Shown one piece after another: positions 33,780-39,867 of a stretch of DNA of 39,867 nt. A program made the position numbers and the translations under genes. The stretch comes from Clostridium sp. UBA5530 (GTDB lineage: Bacteria; Bacillota; Clostridia; Clostridiales; Clostridiaceae), in NCBI GenBank assembly GCA_002423705.1, contig DINW01000044.1, forward strand, positions 50,015 to 89,881. Direction: 5' to 3'. The notes under the pieces were generated by a model. The model had not been told where the DNA came from. It saw nothing but the letters and a program-made list of their open reading frames with translations, and did not search any database. Numbering within the stretch: position 1 is the first letter of the stretch; each line of letters opens with the position of its first letter.

Positions 33780-34973
33780 ATGAATTTTAATAAAAAAACC
33801 ATAGAGGACGTAAATGTCCAAGGTAAAAAAGTATTAGTAAGATGCGACTTTAATGTACCCCTAAAAGATGGAAAAATAACTGATGAAAATAGATTAGTAG
33901 GCGCAATGCCAACTATAAAATATTTAATGGAAAAAGGAGCCAAGGTTATTCTTTGTTCTCACTTAGGAAAAGCAAAGGGACCAGAAGCAGACAAGACTTT
34001 AAAGCCAGTGGCAGACAGATTATCAGAGATGTTAAACAAGAAGGTTATATTTGCAGCTGATGACATAGTAGTTGGAGACAATGCAAAGGCAGCTGTAGCA
34101 GCAATGAAGGATGGAGATGTAGTTCTTCTTGAAAATACAAGATTTAGAAAAGAAGAAGGAAAGAATGAAGAAAACTTCTCAAAGGAACTAGCATCCCTTG
34201 CAGATATATATGTAAATGATGCCTTTGGAACAGCTCATAGAGCACACTGCTCTACAGTTGGAGTTACTGAATTCGTAGATACTGCTGTATGTGGATATCT
34301 AATTCAAAAGGAACTAAAATTCCTAGGAGATGCAGTAGAAAATCCAGAGAGACCTTTTGTAGCAATTCTAGGAGGAGCTAAGGTTTCTGATAAGATAAAT
34401 GTTATAAACAACTTATTAGAAAAGGTAGATACTTTAATAATAGGTGGAGGAATGGCATATACCTTCTTAAAGTCTCAAGGTTATGAAATAGGAACTTCTT
34501 TAGTAGAGGAAGATAAGGTAGATTATGCTAAAGAGATGATAGAAAAGGCTGAGGCAAAGGGAGTTAATTTATTGCTTCCAGTAGACAACGTTATAGCTGA
34601 TAAATTCAGTGCAGATGCAGAACCAGTAGTAACAGTAGACCAAAACATAAAGTCAGGATATATGGGACTAGACATAGGACCTAACACAGGAAAATTATAT
34701 GCTGATGCTATAAAAGATGCTAAAACTATAATTTGGAATGGGCCTATGGGAGTATTTGAATTTGAAAACTTTGCAAAGGGTACTGTAGAAGTAGCTAAGG
34801 CTATGGCTGATACTAATGCAACTACCATAATAGGTGGAGGAGATAGTGCAGCAGCAGTAAATATCCTAGGTTTTGGAGACAAGATGACTCATATCTCTAC
34901 TGGAGGAGGAGCTTCCCTTGAATTCTTAGAAGGAAAAGATCTTCCAGGGATATCTGCATTAAACGATAAATAA
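33780..34973 (+). CDS. pgk: phosphoglycerate kinase
   Basis: Transfers phosphate from 1,3-bisphosphoglycerate to ADP. The family signature VLVRCDFNVPL is near the N-terminus. The nucleotide-site segments GGAKVSDKINVI, WNGPMGVFEFE and GGGDSAAAV follow in order. ATG 33780 is preferred over GTG 33771, which lies inside the AAAGAGGTGA ribosome binding site. Length is 397 residues. It follows gap. In many clostridia tpi, gpmI and eno follow, but here pgk is followed by hairpins, a 52-bp repeat and a terminator. Confidence 0.97.
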   Translation: MNFNKKTIEDVNVQGKKVLVRCDFNVPLKDGKITDENRLVGAMPTIKYLMEKGAKVILCSHLGKAKGPEADKTLKPVADRLSEMLNKKVIFAADDIVVGDNAKAAVAAMKDGDVVLLENTRFRKEEGKNEENFSKELASLADIYVNDAFGTAHRAHCSTVGVTEFVDTAVCGYLIQKELKFLGDAVENPERPFVAILGGAKVSDKINVINNLLEKVDTLIIGGGMAYTFLKSQGYEIGTSLVEEDKVDYAKEMIEKAEAKGVNLLLPVDNVIADKFSADAEPVVTVDQNIKSGYMGLDIGPNTGKLYADAIKDAKTIIWNGPMGVFEFENFAKGTVEVAKAMADTNATTIIGGGDSAAAVNILGFGDKMTHISTGGGASLEFLEGKDLPGISALNDK

Positions 34974-34983
34974 TGATATCAAG

Positions 34984-35108
34984 TGAAACTTAGTTTCAAG
35001 TGGAGTTTGGACTCCACCTGAAGGTTAGTTGAACTTATCTATGGTCGTAGCTGCTGTTATCTCCAACCTAAAGAGAGTGGAGTGTTACAGCAGGTAGACA
35101 TGAGATAA
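34984..35108 (-). repeat. dispersed repeat copy C with extended hairpin region
   Basis: The 52-bp core shared with copies A and B lies at 35057-35108 on the minus strand, with terminal inverted repeat TTATCTC/GAGATAA. Only this copy has an adjoining structured extension. It comprises TGAAACT-T-AGTTTCA (34984-34998), GTGGAGT-TTGG-ACTCCAC (35000-35017), and CTGCTGT (35051-35057) pairing with ACAGCAG (35087-35093) around CTCCA/TGGAG. The extension may be part of a longer element truncated in the other copies. Confidence 0.75.
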
Positions 35109-35127
35109 AATATTAACTATTTAATCA

Positions 35128-35171
35128 AAAGTCATGCTATTGGTAAATATGCCATAGCATGACTTTATTTA
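35128..35171 (+). terminator. terminator downstream of pgk and repeat C
   Basis: AAAGTCATGCTAT (35128-35140) / ATAGCATGACTTT (35154-35166) with a 13-base loop, then ATTTAT. The rest of the gap to 35324 is AT-rich with nothing I can name. Confidence 0.85.
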
Positions 35172-35324
35172 TCTTGAAATATACCATAAATACATAATAT
35201 TAAAGGCAATGAAATGAAAAATGATGCAAATTAAAGAAAAATGTAGAAATAAATAGATTAAAATTCTAATTTATAATGAATTATTTTTTTATAAAGGGCA
35301 AGAATACTTGATGGAGGTGTTCAT

Positions 35325-36083
35325 ATGGACAAAAATACACAGGACAAATCATCTAAATTTTTTAAGAAGGAGGGTTTCTATGTAATATTATTTGTATGTT
35401 TATGCATAGTTGCTGTGGCAGCTGCTTTTGGAATAAGAAACTCAAGGGTAGCTAAAAAACCACCAGTTGCAGAAAGCACAAAGGTAGATACTACCAAGGA
35501 AACAGCTATAGATTTAAACACCAATACTAATCCTAGTGGTATTACCAATGCAACAGAAGCAAAAAATGACAAGACTACAACTAAAGGAAATTCTACTGCT
35601 GAAAAAGATATTAAATCTAGTACTACAGCACCTGTAGCTAATACAAATACAGGAAAATTTATAAATCCTGTAGAGGGTGTTATTGCAAAGCCATATTCTG
35701 AAGAAACTCAATATAGCGAAACTTTGGGAACTTGGAGAACTCACTTTGGAATAGATATAAAAGCAGATTTAGGCAAAGATGTGAAGGCAGTCCAAGAAGG
35801 AGTAGTAGTTAAGATTGAAAATGACAATACAGAATACGGTGAGTATATTGAGATAAAGCATCCTAATGGGTTGATAACTAGATATGGGAACCTTGATTCA
35901 AAGGTTTCACTTAAGGTTAATGATAAGGTTAAGCAGGGTGATGTAGTAGGCAAAGTGGGTAATACTGCAGGAAACTATTCTAGTGAAAAATATGGAAGTC
36001 ATCTTCATTTCCAAGTAATAAAAAATGGAAAAGATGAAGATCCAGCTAAATATGTTTCCTATAAAACAGTAGAAGCTAAATAA
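35325..36083 (+). CDS. SpoIIQ-like LytM/M23 domain sporulation protein
   Basis: A 252-residue protein with a short cytoplasmic N-terminus, a membrane segment at about residues 17-36, a Ser/Thr/Asn/Lys-rich linker to about residue 108, and an M23 (LytM) domain. Zinc ligands are present: His140 and Asp144 (HFGID) and the HLH pair His226/His228 (GSHLHFQV). The YxHL motif, which supplies a catalytic His in active M23 peptidases, reads YGNL with Asn189, so peptidase activity is doubtful. Position before spoIIID and mreB/mbl, and the architecture, fit SpoIIQ, which pairs with SpoIIIAH across the engulfment septum. RBS GGAGG precedes ATG 35325. A generic M23 protein is the alternative. Confidence 0.82.
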   Translation: MDKNTQDKSSKFFKKEGFYVILFVCLCIVAVAAAFGIRNSRVAKKPPVAESTKVDTTKETAIDLNTNTNPSGITNATEAKNDKTTTKGNSTAEKDIKSSTTAPVANTNTGKFINPVEGVIAKPYSEETQYSETLGTWRTHFGIDIKADLGKDVKAVQEGVVVKIENDNTEYGEYIEIKHPNGLITRYGNLDSKVSLKVNDKVKQGDVVGKVGNTAGNYSSEKYGSHLHFQVIKNGKDEDPAKYVSYKTVEAK

Positions 36084-36158
36084 ACATATAAAAGAACTCT
36101 TCTATCTTTTAGATGGTGGAATTAATAAAATCAAACTTAGATTCAGAAAAACTGAAAA

Positions 36159-36359
36159 TGAGTTTAACTAATTTAGAGCTTTATAATTGTTAACTGCTAT
36201 GTGGAAGTAGTAGTCAACGATTAGTGATTACACACGTTTAAAGCTTACAGCAATTTGGTTTTCTCCAGAGAAGGGTCAATATAACTCTGGAGAAAACTAT
36301 ATCAAGTTAAACTTAGGTTTAGGTAAGATAAATCTTTATCTAAACCTTGGTTAAACTTA
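36159..36359 (+). ncRNA. candidate structured RNA between the spoIIQ-like gene and spoIIID
   Basis: Nested helices visible by eye: closing stem 36159-36169 / 36305-36315 (11 bp, one G-U); 36177-36183 / 36239-36245 (AGCTTTA/TAAAGCT); inside it 36186-36199 / 36208-36221 (14 bp, two G-U, one mismatch); 36258-36270 / 36285-36297 (perfect 13 bp); and 36315-36322 / 36340-36347. GTTAAACTTA occurs at both 36306 and 36350, so the closing strand has two alternative partners. No family is recognised. It could be the spoIIID leader, an independent RNA or a palindromic mobile remnant. Confidence 0.5.
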
Positions 36360-36460
36360 TATAAATTTAGGATTCCAACTTTAAATATATTACAAACTTA
36401 TAAAAGCACATTAATATATGTAAAAAATTACTAGATCTATTTCAAAATATAGAATTTGAA

Positions 36461-36512
36461 GGGAGGATGTTGCCAAAAGAAATGCATAAACTTTTGGTAA
36501 CGTGTTGAATTG
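36461..36512 (+). promoter_or_regulatory. spoIIID Shine-Dalgarno separated from TTG start by a hairpin
   Basis: GGGAGG (36461-36466) is 43 bases from the TTG at 36510. The interval holds the hairpin GTTGCCAAAAG (36469-36479) / CTTTTGGTAAC (36491-36501), 11 bp with one G-U. With the hairpin folded the effective spacing is 10 bases. Alternatively, ATG 36467 or 36482 opens a tiny ORF ending at TGA 36506-36508, one base before the TTG. Confidence 0.6.
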
Positions 36513-36764
36513 AAAGATTACATTGAAGAACGAGTATTAGAGGTTGCGTTATATATAATAGAATCTAAAGCAACTATAAGAAAAACTGCTAAAGTTTTTG
36601 GAGTAAGTAAAAGTACCATTCATAAAGATATGACAGAAAGATTACCTAAAATAAATCCAGTTATAGCTCAAGAAGCCAAGAATATACTAGATCTTAATAA
36701 GGCTGAACGTCATATTAGAGGTGGAAAAGCTACTAAATTAAAGTACAAGGCTATTGAAGGATAA
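36510..36764 (+). CDS. spoIIID: stage III sporulation transcriptional regulator SpoIIID
   Basis: Small DNA-binding protein active in the mother cell, adjusting sigma-E and sigma-K regulons. The 84-residue protein aligns along its length with SpoIIID of Bacillus as I recall it: MKDYIEERV start, helix-turn-helix TAKVFGVSKSTIHKDMTERLP, and the basic C-terminal RHIRGGKATKLKY. The start is TTG 36510, agreeing with the family N-terminus, but no SD lies within the usual distance; the nearest is beyond a hairpin. It precedes mreB/mbl by 83 bp. Confidence 0.96.
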   Translation: MKDYIEERVLEVALYIIESKATIRKTAKVFGVSKSTIHKDMTERLPKINPVIAQEAKNILDLNKAERHIRGGKATKLKYKAIEG

Positions 36765-36847
36765 TTGTATTAAATGTATAATTATAGTGGAAATTTAAAA
36801 AGTAGGAGAGTTCATTAAATAAATTGGTAGTTTAGGAGTGAAATGAA

Positions 36848-37888
36848 ATGTGCTTTTGGAGTATGGGAACAGATATGGGGATAGATTTAGGTACTGCAAC
36901 AGTGTTAGTTTTTATAAAGGGAAAAGGCGTAGTACTTAATGAACCTTCAGTAGTAGCATTAGACAGAAATACTAATAGGGTTTTGGCTGTTGGCCAAGAA
37001 GCTAGACAGATGATAGGAAGGACTCCAGGAAACATCGTAGCTGTGAGACCTTTAAAGGATGGAGTTATTTCTGATTATGATACTACAGAAAAAATGCTTA
37101 AATATTTTATTAAAAAGGCCTGTGGAAAAAGAAAGATGTCAGCGCCTAAGGTTATGGTATGCGTACCAAGCAAAGCAACAGAAGTAGAAAAGAGAGCTGT
37201 AAAGGATGCAGCGATTCATGCAGGAGCTAAAAAGGTTTTCTTAATAGAGGAGCCTTTAGCAGCAGCTATCGGTGCTGGGATGGATATAACTATACCAAGT
37301 GGAAATATGGTTATAGACATTGGTGGAGGAACCACAGACGTGGCAGTAATATCCTTAGGAGGAATAGTAGTAAGGGATTCTTTGAAAGTAGCTGGAGATA
37401 AATTTGATGAAGCAATAATTAAATTTATAAGAAGAAAGTACAAACTTATGATAGGAGAAAGAACTGCTGAAAATTTAAAAATTCAAATAGGAGCAGCTTA
37501 TAGAAGTGAAGAAGATCCTATAGAAACTATGGATATAAAAGGTAGGGATCTTGTAACGGGATTACCTAAAAATATAACAATATCATCAGATGAAATGGTT
37601 GAGGCTTTAGAAGAATCGGTTAACTATATAGCTGAATGTGCACACAATGTATTGGAAAAAACTCCACCAGAATTAGCAGCAGATATTGCGGAAAAAGGTA
37701 TATTGATGACTGGAGGAGGAGCATTATTAAATGGACTAGATAGATTACTATCCCAAATAACTAATGTCCCAGTATACATAGCAGAATCATCTGTAGAGTG
37801 TGTAGCAGAAGGTACTGGTAAAGTATTAGAATACATGGATAAATTAGATGTTACTTTAAGTGATGAGGAAGTTGCATTAATAGATTAA
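36848..37888 (+). CDS. rod shape-determining protein, MreB/Mbl family
   Basis: Actin-like protein that guides sidewall peptidoglycan synthesis. The 346-residue length is normal. The phosphate-1 loop is MGIDLGTATVLVF, phosphate-2 is MVIDIGGGTTDVAV, and the adenosine loop is ILMTGGGALLNGL. The N-terminal MCFWSMGTD is a short hydrophobic stretch that could form the membrane-binding tip seen in MreB proteins. RBS AGGAGTG lies about nine bases upstream of ATG 36848. It follows spoIIID, an order common in clostridia. Mbl and MreB cannot be told apart by eye. Confidence 0.93.
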   Translation: MCFWSMGTDMGIDLGTATVLVFIKGKGVVLNEPSVVALDRNTNRVLAVGQEARQMIGRTPGNIVAVRPLKDGVISDYDTTEKMLKYFIKKACGKRKMSAPKVMVCVPSKATEVEKRAVKDAAIHAGAKKVFLIEEPLAAAIGAGMDITIPSGNMVIDIGGGTTDVAVISLGGIVVRDSLKVAGDKFDEAIIKFIRRKYKLMIGERTAENLKIQIGAAYRSEEDPIETMDIKGRDLVTGLPKNITISSDEMVEALEESVNYIAECAHNVLEKTPPELAADIAEKGILMTGGGALLNGLDRLLSQITNVPVYIAESSVECVAEGTGKVLEYMDKLDVTLSDEEVALID

Positions 37889-37945
37889 AAATGGACATGC
37901 GTATCAAGTAAGACTTAAATTCAATTTGTATAATCCATATTTCAA

Positions 37946-37981
37946 AAAGGTGTGAGATATTTTATTTCACACCTTTAATTA
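37946..37981. terminator. bidirectional terminator between mreB/mbl and yyaC
   Basis: AAAGGTGTGA (37946-37955) / TCACACCTTT (37967-37976), flanked by A-rich and T-rich bases. It lies between the convergent mreB/mbl and yyaC genes and can serve both strands. Confidence 0.8.
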
Positions 37982-38046
37982 TTTAACATTGAAAATACTT
38001 ATAGGCAATGAAAAAAATATTAAAGAGGAATAAAGAAATTAAATGC

Positions 38047-38571
38047 TTAGATTTTAGAAAGATAAATACAATAAAATAAAGAATCTACGATAACATTAGC
38101 CATGTCTATAATAAGAGAAAGTCGTATATTTCTGTTGGTAAATAGCTCGGAGTTATCACTAGAATCAACTATGCCTATGATAGAAGTGTCTCCAACATCA
38201 GGAAGAGTTTTCCCAACACCTTTTCCAGGATGTATAGCATAATCTCTACACTGTATCTCACCTAAGGATGTGCAATCTCCTAAGCAGGCATCTATGCCTA
38301 TTATTTTGCTATTAGGGTGATTAGCCTTGATTTCGTTAATATTTTTTTCTAAGTTCAGAGCATGTATGGGGTCATGAATTGTGCCATAAACGTGAAGAGG
38401 AAAGTGCTTTTCTTTTAAAAGCATTCCAACTAAAGGTCCTAAGCAATCACCTATACATCTATCAGTTCCAATGCATACTATTACAGAATCTTTATGAATA
38501 TAGTCCTTTAAAAATAGTGCAATTTCATAGTATGCTAAATTACTTTTATAGTTTACTTTGACCTTATTCAA
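38047..38571 (-). CDS. yyaC: YyaC family spore protease-like protein (DUF1256)
   Basis: A 174-residue protein of the spore-associated YyaC family, related in fold to germination protease and hydrogenase maturation peptidases. Visible motifs are VCIGTDRCIGDCLGPLVG, VYGTIHDPIHALNLE, IGIDACLGD and HPGKGVGKTLPDVGD. I choose TTG at 38571, with AAGGAGGTG about nine bases upstream on the minus strand, over an ATG 75 bases further upstream that lacks an SD and would pass through it. Its substrate is not established. It is transcribed divergently from the gene at 38679. Confidence 0.88.
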   Translation of the reverse strand: MNKVKVNYKSNLAYYEIALFLKDYIHKDSVIVCIGTDRCIGDCLGPLVGMLLKEKHFPLHVYGTIHDPIHALNLEKNINEIKANHPNSKIIGIDACLGDCTSLGEIQCRDYAIHPGKGVGKTLPDVGDTSIIGIVDSSDNSELFTNRNIRLSLIIDMANVIVDSLFYCIYLSKI

Positions 38572-38644
38572 GTAATAAACACCTCCTTGTATTAATTTAT
38601 ATGAATAATTTTTGAAGATTAGTAGTGAAGTGAATAAATTTTCC

Positions 38645-38662
38645 ATAATGGTTAACTATTAT
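38645..38662. promoter_or_regulatory. imperfect palindrome in the divergent yyaC promoter region
   Basis: ATAATGGTTAACTATTAT is an 18-base palindrome with one mismatched pair, centred on GTTAAC, between two divergently transcribed genes. A regulator site is possible but not demonstrated. Confidence 0.3.
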
Positions 38663-38678
38663 AGAAGGAGGTGGCACT

Positions 38679-39296
38679 ATGAATAAAAAGTTTTTAGCAG
38701 TGATATTACTAGCATCTTCTATAATTACAGCGTCAACGGTATTTTATGTACTATCGGATATTGGATATGAGGAAGACTCTTATGGAAAACCCTTAGAGGT
38801 GCAGCAAGAAAAGAGTAAGACAAATAAAAATAGTTCTGTAGCAAACAATAATAATAGTTCAGAAAAAGTTGAAACAACCAATGAAAGTAAGGAGACAACT
38901 AATAAATCTAATGAGACGAAAACCAAGGAAACAAACATGGATGAAAAAAACAGCAATGAGGTAAATGACGGAGGTGGAAAAACCTTAACAGAAGAAGCTA
39001 AAAAAGACAATCTAGAAAGTGCTAAGAGTAAGAAGCCTATTTTGAAAAATCAAGATAAAACTATTGATGAGACTATCAGTACAAAAGACAAGATAAAGTT
39101 ATTAAGCATATACACAAAATTGTCCACTATAGATGAGGGAAGAATAAAGAATTATCTTACCTGTGAGGAACCTGAGCAGGGAGTTAGAGATGCATATAAA
39201 TTATTGCAACAAAGGCTTGAAAAAGAAGATTTTGAAGAAGTAAAGGACATAATGAAAAATTATATAAATTTAGATGTAGTGGAAAATATCAAGTAG
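38679..39296 (+). CDS. membrane-anchored or secreted protein of unknown function
   Basis: I do not recognise this 205-residue protein. The N-terminus (MNKKFLAVILLASSIITAST...) is one hydrophobic segment at about residues 5-27, which could be a signal anchor or signal peptide; there is no lipobox cysteine. Residues about 38-120 are low complexity, rich in Asn, Ser, Thr, Lys and Glu. The C-terminal 75 residues (from TKDKIKLLSIYTKLSTIDEG) are predicted helical, with the look of a small globular or coiled domain. GAAGGAGGTGG precedes ATG 38679. Its divergence from yyaC hints at sporulation-linked expression, but this is only inference. Confidence 0.75.
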   Translation: MNKKFLAVILLASSIITASTVFYVLSDIGYEEDSYGKPLEVQQEKSKTNKNSSVANNNNSSEKVETTNESKETTNKSNETKTKETNMDEKNSNEVNDGGGKTLTEEAKKDNLESAKSKKPILKNQDKTIDETISTKDKIKLLSIYTKLSTIDEGRIKNYLTCEEPEQGVRDAYKLLQQRLEKEDFEEVKDIMKNYINLDVVENIK

Positions 39297-39489
39297 TCAT
39301 GTAAAATAAGCTATAGTATATTGATAAAATGATAATTGAATTATAAATGAGGATACTAGAGATATTAAAAGTAACATAGGTTTAATCTATAATATGAGTA
39401 AAATACGGGATTTGAAATAATTCTAATAAGTTAGTATACTAATCTTCGTCAGTAAAACTACTGATATTTAAGAAAAGTATAATAAATGT

Positions 39490-39574
39490 GGAGGAGTTCC
39501 CGAGTGGCTAAAGGGGGCAGACTGTAAATCTGTTGTCAGTGACTTCGATGGTTCGAATCCGTCCTCCTCCACCA
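39490..39574 (+). tRNA. tRNA-Tyr (anticodon GTA)
   Basis: An 85-nt class II tRNA with a long variable arm. Acceptor GGAGGAG pairs perfectly with CTCCTCC, discriminator A, CCA encoded. Anticodon GTA lies at 39534-39536 in the loop CTGTAAA. TATAAT at 39478 is a possible -10 box. Confidence 0.96.
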
Positions 39575-39582
39575 ATTAAAAT

Positions 39583-39658
39583 GGGCGCATAGCTCAGCTG
39601 GGAGAGCATCTGCCTTACAAGCAGAGGGTCACAGGTTCGAGCCCTGTTGTGCCCACCA
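39583..39658 (+). tRNA. tRNA-Val (anticodon TAC)
   Basis: A 76-nt cloverleaf with acceptor GGGCGCA / TGTGCCC (one G-U), D-arm AGCTCAGCTGGGAGAGC, anticodon TAC at 39616-39618, T-loop GGTTCGAGCC and encoded CCA. Eight bases after tRNA-Tyr. Confidence 0.96.
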
Positions 39659-39692
39659 TTTTGATAAAATACAATAGAATATAATCACATAT

Positions 39693-39767
39693 GCTGGCAT
39701 GGCTCAACGGTAGAGCAGCTGACTTGTAATCAGCAGGTTGTAGGTTCGATTCCTATTGCCAGCTCCA
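39693..39767 (+). tRNA. tRNA-Thr (anticodon TGT)
   Basis: A 75-nt cloverleaf with acceptor GCTGGCA / TGCCAGC, discriminator T, encoded CCA, and anticodon TGT at 39725-39727 in the loop CTTGTAA. Confidence 0.96.
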
Positions 39768-39772
39768 TATGT

Positions 39773-39857
39773 GGAGGAGTTCCCGAGTGGCCAAAGGGGG
39801 CAGACTGTAAATCTGCCGGCATCGACTTCGAAGGTTCGAATCCTTCCCCCACCACCC
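39773..39857 (+). tRNA. tRNA-Tyr (anticodon GTA), second copy with irregular 3' end
   Basis: The body resembles the first tRNA-Tyr, with anticodon GTA at 39807-39809 and a good T-arm (GAAGG/CCTTC). The 3' acceptor strand reads CCCCACC and should be CTCCTCC to pair with GGAGGAG; the terminal triplet is CCC instead of CCA. It lies at the window edge, so sequence error at a contig end is as likely as a decayed gene. Confidence 0.7.
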
Positions 39858-39867
39858 TCTCCAGCAG

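Noticed and set aside
38379..38561. Plus-strand 60-codon ORF opposite yyaC
   Set aside because: Antisense shadow of a recognised gene, without ribosome binding site.
38572..38646. 25-residue N-terminal extension of yyaC
   Set aside because: The extension runs through a strong AAGGAGGTG ribosome binding site that fits the TTG at 38571.

Overview
The window is about 40 kb of low-GC DNA from an anaerobic, spore-forming, amino-acid-fermenting Clostridium-type Firmicute. The evidence is a complete selenoprotein glycine reductase operon (two genes with in-frame UGA selenocysteine codons), sporulation genes (spoIIQ-like, spoIIID, yyaC), strong AGGAGG ribosome binding sites with TTG/GTG starts, and Firmicute leader RNAs (M-box, T-box, tandem glycine riboswitch). 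No phage, IS transposase or CRISPR array is visible. Both edges cut features: an ABC exporter gene on the left and an irregular tRNA-Tyr on the right.

Layout. (1) 1-2380: end of an ABC exporter gene and a TIM-barrel glycosidase-like protein. (2) 2445-4200: M-box Mg2+ riboswitch, a 24-codon leader ORF and a Shine-Dalgarno-sequestering hairpin ahead of a soluble PRC/MgtE-N/CBS protein. (3) 4277-6184: Cys T-box with cysK-cysE. (4) 6264-8692: queG, a plsC-like acyltransferase and nth. (5) 9062-10453: VanW/G5 surface protein. (6) 10576-14859: a MoxR ATPase, DUF58 and transglutaminase triad. (7) 15192-16512: trmL and degV. (8) 16665-24776: tandem glycine riboswitch followed by grdX-trxB-trxA-grdE-grdA-grdB-grdC-grdD. 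(9) 25040-29740: BMP-type nucleoside ABC importer. (10) 29975-34973: rpoN, cggR, gap, pgk. (11) 35325-37888: spoIIQ-like, a structured intergenic region, spoIIID and mreB/mbl. (12) 38047-39296: divergent yyaC and an unrecognised anchored protein. (13) 39490-39857: tRNA-Tyr, Val, Thr, Tyr.

How it works together. Glycine sensed by the riboswitch should switch on glycine reductase. The thioredoxin reductase/thioredoxin pair feeds electrons to the selenoproteins GrdA and GrdB/GrdE, and GrdC/GrdD release acetyl phosphate. Cysteine supply is set by tRNA-Cys charging, and lower glycolysis by CggR. The sporulation genes sit together downstream.

The points most worth a second look are these: the nested translational control after the M-box (2720-2831); a 52-bp repeat in exactly three copies (415, 8948, 35057), one of which forms the C-terminus of the ABC exporter; a multi-branched RNA-like fold between the spoIIQ-like gene and spoIIID (36159-36359); a hairpin separating the spoIIID Shine-Dalgarno from its TTG start; and the loss of the catalytic His in the SpoIIQ-like LytM domain.
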